From Sipunculus nudus (Eukaryota > Annelida > Sipuncula > Golfingiida > Sipunculidae), in NCBI GenBank assembly GCA_026874595.1, contig CM049306.1, positions 25,969,519 to 26,033,518 of the forward strand: 64,000 bases of DNA, given 5' to 3'. The first letter of the stretch is position 1; every line of letters begins with the position of its first letter. Of this stretch, positions 13,053 through 26,670 are shown piece after piece. Made by a program: the position numbers and the translations under genes. The notes beneath the pieces are model-generated. The model worked only from the letters and a program-made list of their open reading frames with translations, ran no database searches and was not told the DNA's origin.

Positions 13053-13181
13053 AAAGTGAAGAAAGAGATCAAGGAAGAAGTGCAGTTACTGGAAGACAAG
13101 AAAGACCAGGATTACTCACCCGCTCCCAAGACCAAGAAACAGGCTGATATTGCCCGCAGGTCAAAGCGGATCCTCAAAGAG
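13053..13181 (+). CDS. KDM5: KDM5 exon e3: charged linker between ARID and PHD1
   Basis: Forty-three codons in phase 0 starting KVKKEIKEEVQLLED and ending with a basic cluster, KTKKQ..IARRSKRILKE. The acceptor is ttttaactgtag and the donor is GAG|gtgggt. No folded domain is seen. The start contains two overlapping SUMO-consensus tetrapeptides (VKKE and IKEE). The equivalent vertebrate linkers are also low in complexity and carry IKxE motifs. Assignment rests on phase, splice sites and position rather than on strong similarity. Confidence 0.85.
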
Positions 13182-13441
13182 GTGGGTGGCCTTCTGATTC
13201 AAGTCTCAATATATATGTACCACATGTTTTAATTTGACACATGCGTGAAAAATGGAAATAACTGCATTTTAGCAGACTCCCTTAATAGAGGCTATGGTTT
13301 TGATGTCATAGACTATCAATCTCCTACCTTTTATAGGTTGTCATCTGTGAAAAAATACTCTCATCTAAGGTTCACACAGGACCATTTTGACTATCCTCAA
13401 ATATTTGAGGCTTTCTGTTGATCATAAACCAATTATATTTT

Positions 13442-15491
13442 TAGCTCAGCCGATTGAAAGTCATCTGAGCTATAGCAATAACTGAAAGTCATCTGAGCTA
13501 TAGCGCACACTCTTCGCCCGTCATCTGTCTGTCCAGCCTTCTGGTTGTCTGTTTACAAGGCACAAATTGTAACTGCTGGAGATAGAAACTGCTAACTGTA
13601 CACCCAGTGTCACCCATATAGGTCCACAAAAGATCTCCTTAGAAACCTGGAATTGGATACAAAAGCTCCAGTGTCTGAATAACTAATGCATTGATCATCA
13701 TGATTCTTGCATGTATATTGATCATTGAACGATTCATCAGTTCCTGCAGACAGGTGGTGCCACCCTCATTTTTAAAAATGTTACACATTTTTTTCTCTAT
13801 TTTTGAGACCTTCAAAGAAGTGGTCGTCTGTTAACAAGGCACAAAACGTAACAGTTAACCCTAGAATCTTGAGATCTAGGGAGGTCAATGAAAAATCTCC
13901 TTTAAAACCTGAATAAGGTATCTATTACCCATATCCTCAGCGCTATGAAGCTTGTAGATACCCCCAAGAATACTGTGAATTCAGAAAATATTGTGGGTTT
14001 AAAATTTCATGGTTTTGACCTAAAACACTATTCTTTGCGTTAAAACTTTCGTGGATTAATCTTTCCTAGTCAGGCATTGTATCAAAATAAATATGTAACT
14101 AGACCTGAAAATAAGCCAAAGATCAGTGTTTTCCTTTAGTTAAAAAAAAAAACACAGTCCTGGTAAAAGATATAGGCTCAATGACACAAATGACAAATAT
14201 ATCAGCTGACTTATCTGAAAATTTTTTGGTTAAGAAAAGGAGTGTCTACTCTGACATCAAAGACAGTCCACCAAGCTGCGCCCGGAATTTTATTGCCCAG
14301 TTGTATTGTCCTGGTGGTGATCGGCTATTGTACTCCGCTTCCCCGCTTGTCTTGACACTTCATTAACCCCCACCAGACAAATTGCTCGTTCAAACGTGGC
14401 ATGCACTCATGAGAACAAATCCTCGATGAACTGACATACTGGTTGTGATTTTATGAATTATTCGAACCAACGGAAGTCAATATTTATATTCTGCGTATTC
14501 ATTAATTAATAGAATTAAAACTTCTTGGTATGTCTTTAGTTCAGATGGAACCCCAAGTTGACTGACGTGCCCAGGAAAGAGGCCACAGTTAGACTGGGCT
14601 CCAGCTCATATAATTGTGCTCAGCTGACCATGACTCCTCACCAAGCCAGGGGATAACTGGTCAATCGCTGGACCCTAGTGTCCTGTGCTAGACCTGTATG
14701 TGTCCGTCCATCAGGTCTAGTATAGGACACAAGGGTCCAGAGATGGACTAGGGGATAACTAGATCAACTCTGCCACACAGTTGTTTATTTAATTTAAACA
14801 TGACATTTTTTCAAAAGAACAATCAAATAAGATTAGCAAGGCAAAATGAACTTTACCTATGACTTTCAGCGAAATAATAAGAGAGAGAGAGAGCAAGTCC
14901 ACATATACCAGTGTAGGTGCAGATGCACTTTTAAACAGTGCTGATGAAATCTTGGTTTGTTTGCTCCCCCAGATGGAACTGAATATCTTTCCTCACAATA
15001 TAAATATATTTTTTTTTAATTTATGGGCTAAAAATCGTTTTCTTTGCATTTTATTAATCAGTAGCAATTGCTAGCATGGATGGTGAAAGCGGGCCAACAC
15101 GATAACTCAATGCACAGGGTCAATGGATTTTCAAAAATTCTGTAATAAACATAATGATGGTTGGGTTTTTAATTTCTTCGATAAAGGTTACCCATGAATT
15201 CCACAAATAATTTGATTTAAAAAATAATTAAAAATTTGATACAAAAGCTCCAGTAACTGAATAACTAATGCATATATGGCCATGATTCTTTGCATGCATA
15301 TTGATGCATATTGAACATTCTGTTAGTCAGATGTGCACATATAGTAGCAGCTGGATGTAGAATAAGGTCACTCTAACATATATCTAAGGTTTTTTGGCAA
15401 AATACATGATATTGAGCACTCCAGGAGTCATACAAATCTTTGTTCAAGGTTCCTAGAATTCAGCTGAGCCTCATGGCCCATCGGCCACTTG
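13442..15491 (+). mobile_element. Family D element, diverged subfamily
   Basis: The 5' hairpin TAGCTCAGCC...GTCATCTGAGCTA is followed by a locally duplicated ctgaaagtcatctgagctatag, then GTC-rich sequence. The 3' end has CAGCTGAGC, a GGCC-cat-c-GGCC hairpin and CTTG. It also carries caggtggtgccaccc at about 13751, a variant of the family A palindrome. An inner block repeats (13653 and 15237: acaaaagctccagt), so the element is internally rearranged. Confidence 0.55.
14669..14739. repeat. Inverted repeat, 28-bp arms, 15-bp loop
   Basis: The left arm at 14669-14696 (TGGACCCTAGTGTCCT...) and the right arm at 14712-14739 pair at about 25 of 28 positions. Copies of ggggataact flank it on both sides (about 14649 and 14752). 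Confidence 0.8.
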
Positions 15492-17011
15492 TTACAAATT
15501 TGTCGGTTTGTGGTCAGATATTTCAAAATGCTTGTAGAAATATTAGATGTTTTAACTGTAAAATTTTGACTTTCACCATGGCAATATACCTTTGCCTTTC
15601 ATATTTTTTATTCACTGAAAGCAAGTCCTAACCAGTTTACCTGTGGTTAAGTGTGTGAAAACAGACAGGATGATCATGGCCTGATAAGGTTGATATATGC
15701 CCCACATGCTCAGGCTTAGAGTTTGGCTGTACTATAGTGACATTTTTTGTACCCATTTAAAGTACTTGAGCATTGGAACTGTGTAAATATATAGAAAATT
15801 ATCAACAATTCCAGACACGTCGGTCAGGCCAGGTGCCTTGTGCAATCCAGGTAAAATGTAATGAAGGCATTCCTTATGTAATTATGTCTTCACTAAGTTT
15901 TGTTTTGTTTACACTTGTGTTTAGCAGTTTAGGTTCTTGCCATGTTATCTTTACCCAGATGAAAACATTTTTATGGTCTTGACCTGCCCACTGGTGTCTT
16001 CTCAGCTCAAAAATTTCTCAGTCATTTCAATTAGTCATATGATTTAATTATCTATTAATATGGCACTTTCTTTACATTTTTAGTATTTTTTGTCTGTGTA
16101 AAAAAGTATTTTTTCTTAATCCAGATATTATAATGGGAAAAATGAAGGGGCCATTGGAGGAGAAGAGAAAGTGATTCTAGAAATTCTTAAATAATTCTTA
16201 TTGTTCTTTATTCGCTGTTAACTGACAGTAACATAGCTTGTATTGAAAAAGCTTGTTAATTAAAGGAATATTCAATATATATATATATATTCCATGTGTC
16301 AAAATCAGCCTTGTTGAAATCGGGTTAAGTTTATTGTCATCCGTCTATGTGTTAAAAATTCATGCTTTGGTCAAAATTATTAATACAGTCCCCAGTACAT
16401 GGTTCTTCAGGTCGTTTGAAATTTTAAGAAATTATTGACTGCAGATTGCTTTTCACAGCTGTGAGCTGGTGGTGCCCACATACATTTTCAATATTGTGGT
16501 TGCCTTTTTTGTTCGCGAGGGTTTTATTTTCGCAATATCTGCAAAATGGGATATAATCGCGAATATGAAACCCTGGGGAGTAAGCTGCCCTTTTATCGAG
16601 GTTGCACAGGGTATATCGAGGGGTATGATGCATCTGCACAAATGGGTAAGTTATCACAGCTCTAAAAACATGGTCTATTAATCAACAACATAATCGGTGG
16701 GTTGTACATCAGAACCTTCACATACCAACAAGCAATAATAATTGTGAAAACATCAAGTATGATACAGGTCATAAAACAATTACTATAATGGTAATGAGTG
16801 ACGTATTGTGGGATTTATTTTTATTTTTTTAATAAATGTAAATATAATTGTACTTTGATTTCATAGATTCTGGTGCAATTCCAAAAATAAAACCCTAGCA
16901 AAACTTTTAAAATGAAGATATTGCAAAATTTCAGCCTCTCAGATATGAAGCCTACCACAGTATATTATCAATGTTTTTTAGGAAGGAATCTACTCATCCA
17001 TGCTCTCTGAT
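15492..17011. other. Intron, unassigned
   Basis: No exon or recognised element apart from a short TA run near 16278. Open frames at 16424-16681 overlap on both strands and have no recognised similarity. Confidence 0.5.
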
Positions 17012-18186
17012 TACTGTAGATCCGTGTTTTGCCACCGCACGTCGTCTAATGGCTGCACCCCATGTTCGTAAAATACCTGGAAGGTTCCTTCATTGGAGTA
17101 AAAAATACCCAAAACTTTACTTTATGGCTGCACCACATTCTCACCACATTCTATTGCCGGCTGGTGTATTGAAACATTACGAAAAAAGGTTTCCCTCAAA
17201 AGCTAGACTGCAGCTAGGAATGCTATGGAATGCTTCTGTGTGATCAGGCAAAACAGTTTTGAGAAACTGAACAAGTTGCAACTGTGTATGTTGCTTTGCT
17301 TTGTTAAATTAATTGGTTAAACAGCCTGATTTACCCAATTAGAATGGATGACAGTTTGTTCAGTTTATGACGACTCATCCAAGACGAATCCTAGTAAGGC
17401 CGTGAAATTAATTTGACTCATCACTGAATGCCGGAGAATCTGCGCCTTTAACTTTGCTAATTAAACTTCATGGGACATCAACAGATCAAAGCATTGTATA
17501 GGAGGACGGTACTTGTGTTTAGACTTTTTACATCGTCATTCATTTAACAACAAAACCTTTAAATAAAAGACACCCACGTCGGTGATCATACTGCCTGAAC
17601 CCCGCGTCCTGCTGATCATAATATATGCAAAATGGTGTCTGCACAGTCTACCGGCAAAACATGCATTATAAAATGATTACGGAACAAGCGGGCCTTGGGA
17701 TACCTTGCGTCATTACACTGGCTAATTAAACTTCAGTAGGACATCAAAGCATTATTGGTTAATCTATTTGATGCTTCAGTTCAATGGTTATATACTACCA
17801 TTCAGATGATAAAATTTCCTTTTGCAAATCTCTTCCCAGTCAGCTGAGCGACATGATCCATGGGTCACTTGTGACTGACTCAGAGAAGTTTGTTAATACA
17901 TTTAAGCCTGTTTACAATATTAATTTTACGTTTATAACATTAACAATGAATAAAATTAAAACACAAATTAGCAGTATCATTAAATATATGTTCTAAGTAT
18001 CACTTCCACCTTCCTCTGCCTAATATCGCCTATTGCGCCACTGCGGGCCGTCGAGTCTCTTGTACATTTGGTTTAAGCCTAACCTGCGTATATTGTAGCC
18101 GCTTCCCTTGTTGAGTAAAATTAGTCAGGATTTTCCGTTCTAAGTCTTATTTTATGGCCACGGCGGTAAAACGCGGATCTACCGTA
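17012..18186. mobile_element. TA-flanked TIR element, family T, copy 1
   Basis: The left end TACTGTAGATCCGTGTTTTG and the right end (reverse complement TACGGTAGATCCGCGTTTTA) form terminal inverted repeats, with TA at both ends. It is related to 45061-46610 in the opposite orientation. The segment at about 17757-17870 resembles the 3' end of a family D subfamily (also at 30641-30757), so a fragment is nested or captured. No transposase is seen. Confidence 0.65.
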
Positions 18187-20792
18187 ACCATTTACGCTCT
18201 GATAGCTTGACTGCTGAGAACCCTCGCATTGACAATGGATACATTCCTTAATTTAGTTTAATCAGCCCATCACTCATCTAGATGATATGAAATCCCCCTT
18301 TATGTATCTGCATATGCAGAGGTGAACATTGATATTCAGTTAGGATGCACTTGGAACACTGTTCACCAGAGTATATACTCTTTAAAATCATTCACCCTAT
18401 GTGTGGAAATATCCATCTCTGATATGAGAAATGGAGTTGAAATCACCTCTTGTAAAATTTCACCTACCTGTAGATAAACGTTCAATTAAGGATTATTTCT
18501 ATCATAATGGACATGATTAACATATCCTGAGTGCATATTGTTAATTGCTGGATAATATCACTTAGACTCAGGCTATTATTAAAGCAAAAGGCATGCTACC
18601 TTCCAAAATTATAATTATTAATTAAATAAGAAGAAAGGATTTTTAAGCACTCATTAGTTTTGCCGATGTTTTCTTCAGACAGAGTCCCCAATGAATGTGA
18701 TAATGAGTTGCTAAAGCAGCCATATTGATGTCGCTCCTCTTTGTAGATTGAGGAGCCAGTGAAATCAGAAATCTGCCTGGGAGACGGAAAGGTACCCAGG
18801 CCAGACTGGCTCTTTTTGTCTTCTGCTGTTTGTAATTGTGTTTTTGTAGTTGATTGTAAAAACCTGTTAGGCTGATCATTGAAAACCTTCCTGTGCTATT
18901 CTCCCAATTGTTTATCCCCATCTTAAATGGTCCTTCAGTAACATCTTTGGTACTTTTAACATTTCTGAAACAGCTAACTACAGGCCATATAAGATACCTA
19001 CCAAATGTTTGCACTCTCTCTGTACTCTCTCTTGGCCCCTCATTTTACCCACTTATGTATTTTTGTGGTGGAAAGATACTATTTTTTTCACTCAACTGAA
19101 TTTTTAATTTCATTAGAATTCCTAGAGTACTGAAGAGGTTAATAATAATTTGAGGTGAATGTTATGCAGATGGTGAAGACCTACAACATGTCAGCATTAT
19201 TCATTAATCAGACTGCATCTCAGTGTGTGCTCTACAAAAGTAATAAGTCTGCAGTTAGTTTGTATAGATGGACATTTTTGTTTTGTGCCAGATCATCCAC
19301 TTAAATTCAGAGGTCATTGTTTCCCCAAGACTAGACACAGGATACAGTTGTGGTATCAGCAACCTTGCACTGTATCAGACAACCCCTGAAAATTTGCTTT
19401 TGTATAGATCAGACCCTCTTATTGGATAACTTATCCACTGAACAAAACTTGCTGTCCCACCATGTAGCATGTCATTGGATATGCCTTCTTGAAAGGGGTT
19501 CAGCCCAAGTGTAGTTTTTGTTTTTGCTTATTTATTAGGTACATAAAGTAGAAAGTATTAGTTATTAATGGTTTCTGTATGTTATCATGCATAGTGAGAA
19601 GCAGACTGTTTTTTTGCACAGATTATGTATTATTTTATAGTGATGTACAAATATTGCATGTTGACTATGAAACCTAGATGTGGCCATAAATATTCATGCC
19701 TAAGATGTTAAAATTCACATGGAGATATTACTCTTTAAAACTATTAAATTTTGTCTTTGAGTAGACTTTAACATGTGATAAGGATACATAGTATGAGTAC
19801 ATGTAACTTTTCAGGACAATATCCACAGAATATTCAAATGAAAATATCCCTTATGCACATAAACATTCCTGTGCTTTGGCAGGTAGGGAAAGACAGGTCA
19901 CCTTTGAAGAAAACCAGCAGGACTCCCCTTCAGAACTGTTACTGACACAGTTATAAGGCTACCATTCCTGGGAAAATTGTGTTTTTGTTCATATATAAAA
20001 AAATGTTGTAAATGTGTGTGATCAGCTGATGAAAGAATAGTCTTTGGAAAACCACTGCTGCCTGGTGGCCACTTGCCCATCACCACAGAAATACACCCTG
20101 ATGCCTGAATGTTTGCTTTCATTTGGACCAGCTGAGGTTATGTCGGTCATTGCAGTGTACCATTGATTGACAGTCTTAAGGGCAGAAAAGGTGTGCATGA
20201 CAAGAGAATAACAATATGCTGATTAACACACCATAACTTAGTATTACTACATACATATGTATGGAATAAAATGTCTCTTCTTATTTTAACTCTAGAGAGA
20301 CATAAATGCATTTTATTAAGGGCAGCACTCCAGTTCAATATTATATTATGTGACATGCCAAACCAGGTGCTGGTTATGAATAAGCACATTAAAATTTAAA
20401 ATATTATGAAAGACATTTTCAAATCACTGGGTCTAGACACCTAGTGATCAAAATAAAGTTTCTGCTGAACAGTATGGACCATTGGTCATTTTACTACATA
20501 GGAAACTGAGCAAGATCTAAAAAATACTGTGGTATCAATTTGCACAAATTTCCATTAATTATCAATTCAAGTTATTAAATGGGCTAGCAGGTGGGTAATT
20601 GTGCTGTATATGCATGAGTTTTGTGGAGTTATTTGTACACTATTATTATTACCAGTAATGTTTGATAACTGTGTTTTCATTAAGCTCTTTCGACCCTATC
20701 TTCACTTGTGTTAAGCTGAAATATGCCTGTTACCAGTCCTGGCAAAATGAGTTGTTGCACTGAATAACTGTAAGAAAAATAAAATCATGAGA
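18187..20792. other. Intron, unassigned
   Basis: No exon or element identified. A 123-residue open frame on the minus strand (18643-19014) is the longest, and I do not recognise it. It lacks the composition expected of a conserved protein. Confidence 0.5.
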
Positions 20793-21250
20793 GTAGGGTT
20801 GAGATGATAACCAGTATCTGGGATTATCACGATATTTGACTGCTACGATAATTGTATCATTAATCTCTGTTATTGTGAAATCATGATATGCTTATATGTC
20901 TACAGTTTTGGAACACACACATGCCCTTTTTGGGGTAATACCAAAAGATTATGACATCACTAGGGTCTTTGGTGTTCAGAAAATCATATATTTTCAAGGA
21001 TAATATTTATTTTAATATGGGCATATTCAAAACAACAGTGGTGGACAAACTGACAGAATCACATTCTCTGAAAACTGGCGATTTGCCCACGTATAAGTAG
21101 TCAGACATGGCAGATAGCACTGACATTTGCCATGTGGTGACAAATGCTGGAGTACTCTTGCAAGATACCTATATTACGATACCATGATATATCGCGATAA
21201 ATCCTGTTTCATAATCATAATATAGAAAAGTGATATCATCCCAGTCCTAC
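20793..21250. mobile_element. MITE-like element with GTAGGRYTGRGATGATA ends
   Basis: The left end GTAGGGTTGAGATGATA and the right end (reverse complement GTAGGACTGGGATGATA) are inverted repeats. Inside are cacgatatt and tatatcgcgata stretches typical of a widespread animal hAT-type MITE. No coding capacity. No convincing target duplication was seen. Confidence 0.6.
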
Positions 21251-21530
21251 TGAAGATTGTTCAGCTCCCCTTGTATTGATGTATTTGTTCTGGTAAATTT
21301 ATAATCAAGGACCACTCACTCATTGTTTGTAGGTCAGATATTCATTAAATGTGTGAGAAGGATGTGAATCTGCTTGCAAGTATGGATGTATATATTATGT
21401 TAACAGGGAAGGTTCCTGCCTACAGCAGTCATGTTTTGGCAACAAATAATTTGTGAGATTTTGAGGTCTTTGTTTTATAATCTTTTCATAGAAACATCAA
21501 AACTTGTGCGAAGTGTACTTTGATTAAAAT

Positions 21531-21551
21531 GGGGGGGGGGGGGGGGGGGGG
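21531..21551. repeat. Poly-G tract (about 21 G)
   Basis: Homopolymer 90 bp upstream of the acceptor of exon e4; length may be affected by sequencing error. Confidence 0.9.
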
Positions 21552-21641
21552 AGGGGGAGAATGATGTAGACCATAGTTTTTTTTTATAAATTTGTTTGTA
21601 ATTATATTTTCTTGCTGGCACAAAATATTTGCTTTTTGTAG

Positions 21642-21738
21642 GAGCCCAATGTAAATTACACTGCCAACTCTGAGCTGAGGAAGCTTCAGTTTTATGGTGC
21701 AGGACCAAAAATGGCATTGCCAGCTGCAGGGGTCAAAG
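21642..21738 (+). CDS. KDM5: KDM5 exon e4: conserved linker motif (ELRKLQFYGAGPK)
   Basis: The exon encodes EPNVNYTANS followed by ELRKLQFYGAGPKMA, matching the short conserved ELKKLQIFGAGPK motif between ARID and PHD1 of vertebrate KDM5A. That match makes the call firm despite its small size. The acceptor is ctttttgtag and the donor is AAAG|gtcagt; the exon ends in phase 1 and shares a Glu codon with e5. It is separated from e3 by about 8.5 kb of intron. Confidence 0.9.
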
Positions 21739-23011
21739 GTCAGTATGTTGATATCATAATATTGTGCTAGTAATCCTGCACACTGAATTTTTAGCTCAGC
21801 TTACTTAGTTTTCATGTCCACATCTCCTGTAAAATATAATGTAATTGGGTTGTGGTCATTATGACACCTTTTTATTAGGTAATTGGATGAGGAAACATGT
21901 TGGATTTGAAAAACAGACCTCCCTTAAATTTCCTGAAGCATGAGGGTCATGAGGGTTTGAAAATAACCTTGTGTCCATATGAACTTCTGTTGTAAAATTG
22001 ATAAAACTACATGCAGCTGTACTATGTTATTGCAGGGCTGGACTATTGAAAGCACTTGCCCAGTCGGGCAAGTAACATATAGCTTTTACTTGCCATACTT
22101 GAATTTTTACTTGCCTTACAAAAAAATTGTGTTTACATAACTGTATCAGTATTGCATGCCTTTTTGCATTTGTGAAAAAAAGTGTAAAAAAAACGTGTAA
22201 AAAATATTGCTCTTTAGTATTTGTGTAGATAAACATTAGTACTGGAAATTTAAGTTAAAGAGGTATCAGAATTAATTATTATATTCAAGAAAGAAAATGG
22301 CCATCTAAAGATTATTTTCTTCGAGTCTGATGCTACTGATCCTATGTAAATTGGTTCTGTAGTCAGTCAAGAATTAATTGCTGTTGTCTTGATTTAGGAA
22401 TTCTGTGGATTCGTGAATATAGAAAAAATATGAGTAATTAAAAATATTATTTCTCAGTAAGGTGGTGTGAAAGTCTGCTGTGTACTTAACGTGACAATGG
22501 AATACACTTATTGTGTGCACCATTTGTTTCCTACAATTAATTAAGTGTCAGAAAACATCATGTCTACAGAAATTTATCCATTTGATCCTGTTAATTCTCC
22601 TCCAGAATTGATTACATTCACAAGAACTTTCACATGAGACTTAGGTCAGTGCCACGCAGAAAGTGGAGATAATAGGGAAACTTTGTAAAAATTTCATAAA
22701 GGCAAATTCTTACGAAAAATTTTTTTTTATTTTTTCAGTGGAGAGAAACTGAAACAACTTCCAAAGTAGGCTAGTAAAAAAAATGCTTAAACTTGTCTGT
22801 GTCTGTTGATGTACAGGGCCTCCAAGAGGAATTTTTGAGGTGGTAATAAAAGGTTCCCTGACCTTGCCCCTTTCCTCCTTTTTTAAACCCATTCAGTTTT
22901 ACACACTTCATTAACTCTGTACTCGGTTTAAGCCCAAAGCTGTCTTTTCTATTGAAGTGGTTCTAAAAAATGGACTGTAAGAGAGGGATGCTGAAACGCC
23001 TTATTTTTTTT

Positions 23012-23460
23012 TTAGCGAACCTGTGAGCTTATGCGATGGCGCAGTGTCGTCCGTCCATTGTCAGCCATCCGCTGTCAGCCGTCCAGGGCTGGCTTTCCGC
23101 CGTCCAAAGCTAGCAGCTCCAAATTACATGTAAGAATTAGTCACATGTGAAACTTGGTGCCCTGGAGCTTTTTATTTGGTATCTGCATTTATTTAGATTT
23201 TATAGAGAAAAAGCTTAAAAACCTTTAAAAATCTTCTTCTCTGAAACTGTCCAGCCAAATTGTCCAGTATTTCACAGAAATGATCCCTGGAACAATCTCT
23301 CTCAAGTTTGTTCGAATGATTCCAGTTCGGAGATTTTTGGCCAAGGTTACGGGAGGTTGAACTTAGTCATCTGTCCAAAAAACACACTAAAATTAAAATC
23401 CCAGAAATGGCTAAAGCTATAATCACCAAATTTTATACCAATGTTTGTCACATATGTCAT
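23012..23460 (+). repeat. Interspersed repeat starting TTTTAGCGAACCTGTGAGC
   Basis: T-rich start, then agcgaacctgtgagcttatgcg and a GTCCGTCC-rich segment, the same kind of opening as families D and E. No 3' end was located, so the extent is approximate. GGTGGCGCCACCT occurs at 23479-23491, just beyond. Confidence 0.4.
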
Positions 23461-23954
23461 ATCTGATTTTGAGATATTGGTGGCGCCACCTACATTGATG
23501 TGTTTTTTACAAGCGAAAATGTAAATTTAAACTCTTCTTCCTTATACACTGATTTATGATGAAACTGTGAAGCTGATTGGTTTAAACTTTACAAGAATTA
23601 TTCTATGGTAGATTTCTGCCAGTTTTATAAGAATAGATTGGGTAAATACAGTTTTAAAAAAACATTGAAGCCAATTGAAAAAGGCTTTTTGTATTTTAAA
23701 ACAGATTTGACAACATGCTGAGTTTCATCATCCAAGTCAAGAGGTCACTCAGTACAAACAGGTGGGGTCCAGACATCACCATTGCAACTGACCTGGCTGG
23801 GGGGGGGGGGGGGTGTCAAGACAATGTGTCTAGACATCTAGACACAGTGTCTAGACGTCTAGACACCATGTTTAGATGCAGAATTCCCAGATTATTAGAA
23901 CTATATCTTTCAACTGTTTGAAAAAACTTGGTTAGCATTTTAAGCGAATTGGGT

Positions 23955-25289
23955 TTATCATCAGGTCACATGTGAACTGCTGTACCCTCATTTTTGGTTG
24001 ACCTCTGACTTTTTTTTGCTGCCCGTCGTCCATTTGTGTGTCTGTTTCCACACATAAACCCGCATATCTCGGGAACCGTTTGACCGATCAGGCTAAAAAT
24101 TTTGCAAAAATGTAGCCCTTTAATTGCTTTATAACATACACAAAAAATGGTGGCGCCACCTGCAACCATTTTTGCACAGCGTCCATCTGTTCATCTGCCT
24201 TGGGATAATATCACTCATATCTCAGCAGTGGTTTGACTTGTCTACCTGAAATTTTGCAAGTTTATACATCCTGGACAATTTTCTCAATTTTATGAGGGTG
24301 GCGCCACCCACATTCATGTTTACTCTGCAGACATCCAAGCTCATATCTTGGGAACCGTTTAACCGATTGGGCCAAAATTTTGCATGTGTATAGATCTCAC
24401 ATAGCTTTTCAACATAGGCAAAACTGGTGGCGCCACCTGCAACCACTTATGCACAGCGTCCATCTGTTCATTTGCCTTGGGATAAAATCACTCATATCTC
24501 AGCAGTGGTGTGACATATCCACCTGAAATTTGCAGGTTTATACATCCTAGACAATTTTGTTGATTTTATGACAGGTGGCGCCACCTACATTTATGTTTAC
24601 TCTGCAGACATCCAAGCTCATATCTCGGGAACTGTTTGACGGATCAGGCTAAAAATTTTGCACAAATGTAGCCCTTTGATAGCTTTATAACACACACTGA
24701 AAATGGTGGCACCACCTGCAACCACTTATGCACAGCATCCATCTATTCATCTGCCTTGGGATAAAATCACTCATATCTCAGCAGTGGTTTGACTTATCCA
24801 TCTGAAATTTTGCAGGTTTATACATCCTGGACAGCTTTTTCGATTTATGACAGGTGGTGCCACCTACATTTACGTTTATGCTGCAGACATCCAAGCTCAT
24901 ATCTTGGGAACCGTTTGACCGATTAGGCCAAAATTTTGCATGTGTATAGATCTCATATAGCTCTTCATCATAAGCAAAACTGGTGGTGCCACCTGCAACC
25001 ACTTATGAACACCGTCCATCTGTTCATCTGCCTAAGGTAAAATCACTCATATCTCAGCAGTGGTTTGACTTGTCCACCTGAAATTTTGCAGGTTTATACA
25101 TCCTGGACAATTTTCTCGATTTATGACAGGTGGCACCACCTACATTCACGTTTATGCTGCAGACATCCATGCTAATATGCAACAAACCTCACTCTATTCC
25201 CCTTGCCACTTAATCCATGCCTCACTTCACCCGTTCCACTCTGATTTCTGCGGATACACATAGTCTCTTGTCGACTACCCATATTCTAG
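23955..25289 (+). mobile_element. Family A Helitron-like element with four dimers
   Basis: Palindrome cores at about 24149, 24297, 24426, 24573, 24704, 24855, 24982 and 25129 give alternating spacings near 130 and 148. The 3' end has gcggatacac, the hairpin (TAGTCtcttgtcGACTA) and CTAG at 25286-25289, then T. The 5' hairpin is not recognisable, so this copy is 5' truncated or decayed. Confidence 0.75.
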
Positions 25290-26670
25290 TTTTAAAATGT
25301 CCTAGTCTGAAACTTGCAGGTCCGAAATGTCCATTTTGCTGAAATCATAATGACTAAGGTAGATATGCAGGACTTGAAAGGATCAATATTAAATTTAAAA
25401 AATAAACCTCCATTCATACTCCCAAACTTTGCACAGGTTCGCATTGGCCTGTAGGCCTTGTTTCATTTAAGGCCATTTATATCCCCATGCATATACTTCA
25501 CACATCCATCTTGATATATCGAAAATAAGTCATATGGAGGACTTAAGAAAATATGAGAAAGCACAACATATTTTGTGTAGGAAAGGGATGAGGGCTGTTT
25601 TTACTATTGGTTGTAATCAAAACATATATAGAGATGGCAACCCGTAAGATCAAGGCCATCAATGTACAAGAAATTACCCACACTGCAGTTGGTCTATGTC
25701 TCTTTTCTGCTATCAACAAGAATTATTGTATTAAGACAAAACTAAGTGAAAAATGGAAGAAAAAATCTGAATGTAATAACCAGTTAAACACTGATGGATC
25801 ACTATCCGCTGCTGCATCCAAGGCGAGTGCAGATGTGTCAGATTATCATACCTTTATTATAGCATGCAGCAACAGTTTCCATTCAATAGATATATTCCCA
25901 TATCACACATTGTCCCTTCACCAGAGACATTGTGCATAGCTCCAGTTAATTTTCTTCCAGCCAAAATCAGATGTCACCTAACAACTGGCAGATGTTTCAG
26001 TTCAAACACTGCAGGTTACCCCTGAAACAGTAAACCCACTTAAGCCCAGGTATACGGCCTTTAAGGTGCAGAAACTTTAGGGGATACATTTAGAAAAAAT
26101 TCTGAATTGAATTGACATTGTTTTGCATCTCGCAGAAATAAATATGACGTGTTTACAAAAATGATCAGAGGAAAAATTGTTCACAACAGATGATTTACTA
26201 GATTTTTGTGCACATTTTAAGTATATATTTTACCACATAGCAAAATGTAATACAGTCCACATGCAGTACAACAGATATTCGTGACCCGAATGAGAGTACG
26301 TTATGGCACCTGTGGCATTCATTTACAAGGTTAATAAGCAGATAGCATGTATAGCCTGTAGTTTGAAATAATTAAATACATTAAACCATTACTTCTTTTG
26401 GGTATCTGAAACTTGTTCTTTGGGATATATGTTAACCCAACTTAATATTAGCACACATCTGCACTAAAGATTTTTTTTTCTTAACTCTGTTGGGTACTGG
26501 ACACAAAGATTTTTTTTCTGGCCTTTTGGTAAAGGTTTATGTCAGACCCACTTGCTAGGTGGGGCAAGTAGGAGGTGACTTAATTGGTCTAATACCATTT
26601 TCAGGAACTTTTACTTGCCCTGGGCAAGCGGTTCACTGTTAATGTTGAGCTCTGTATTATGTGGTTACAG

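Larger units (their letters stand above)
22033..26654. mobile_element. Putative hAT-like TIR element filling most of the e4-e5 intron
   Basis: The left end is CAGGGCTGGACTATTGAAAG with CTTGCCCAGTCGGGCAAGTAA close by. The right end (reverse complement) is CAGAGCTCAACATTAACAG with CTTGCCCAGGGCAAGTAAAA. CAGGG/CAGAG ends with a shared GCTTGCCC..GGGCAAGTAA block suggest one element interrupted by later insertions (family A at 23955-25289). The 8-bp flanks do not match cleanly. Whether both ends belong to one insertion is inference. Confidence 0.45.

Noticed and set aside
18643-19014. 123-residue open frame on the minus strand
   Set aside because: No recognisable domain, and no splice or repeat context supporting a gene.
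24222-25002. Repeated frames with MVAGGATSFAY and GGATCHK in family A
   Set aside because: The 280-bp dimer is not a multiple of three, so no frame runs through the array. The GGAT words are just the translated palindrome.
25607-25939. 110-residue open frame on the + strand
   Set aside because: No recognised similarity, no ATG at the frame's start, and it lies in a repeat-rich intron between well-joined KDM5 exons.
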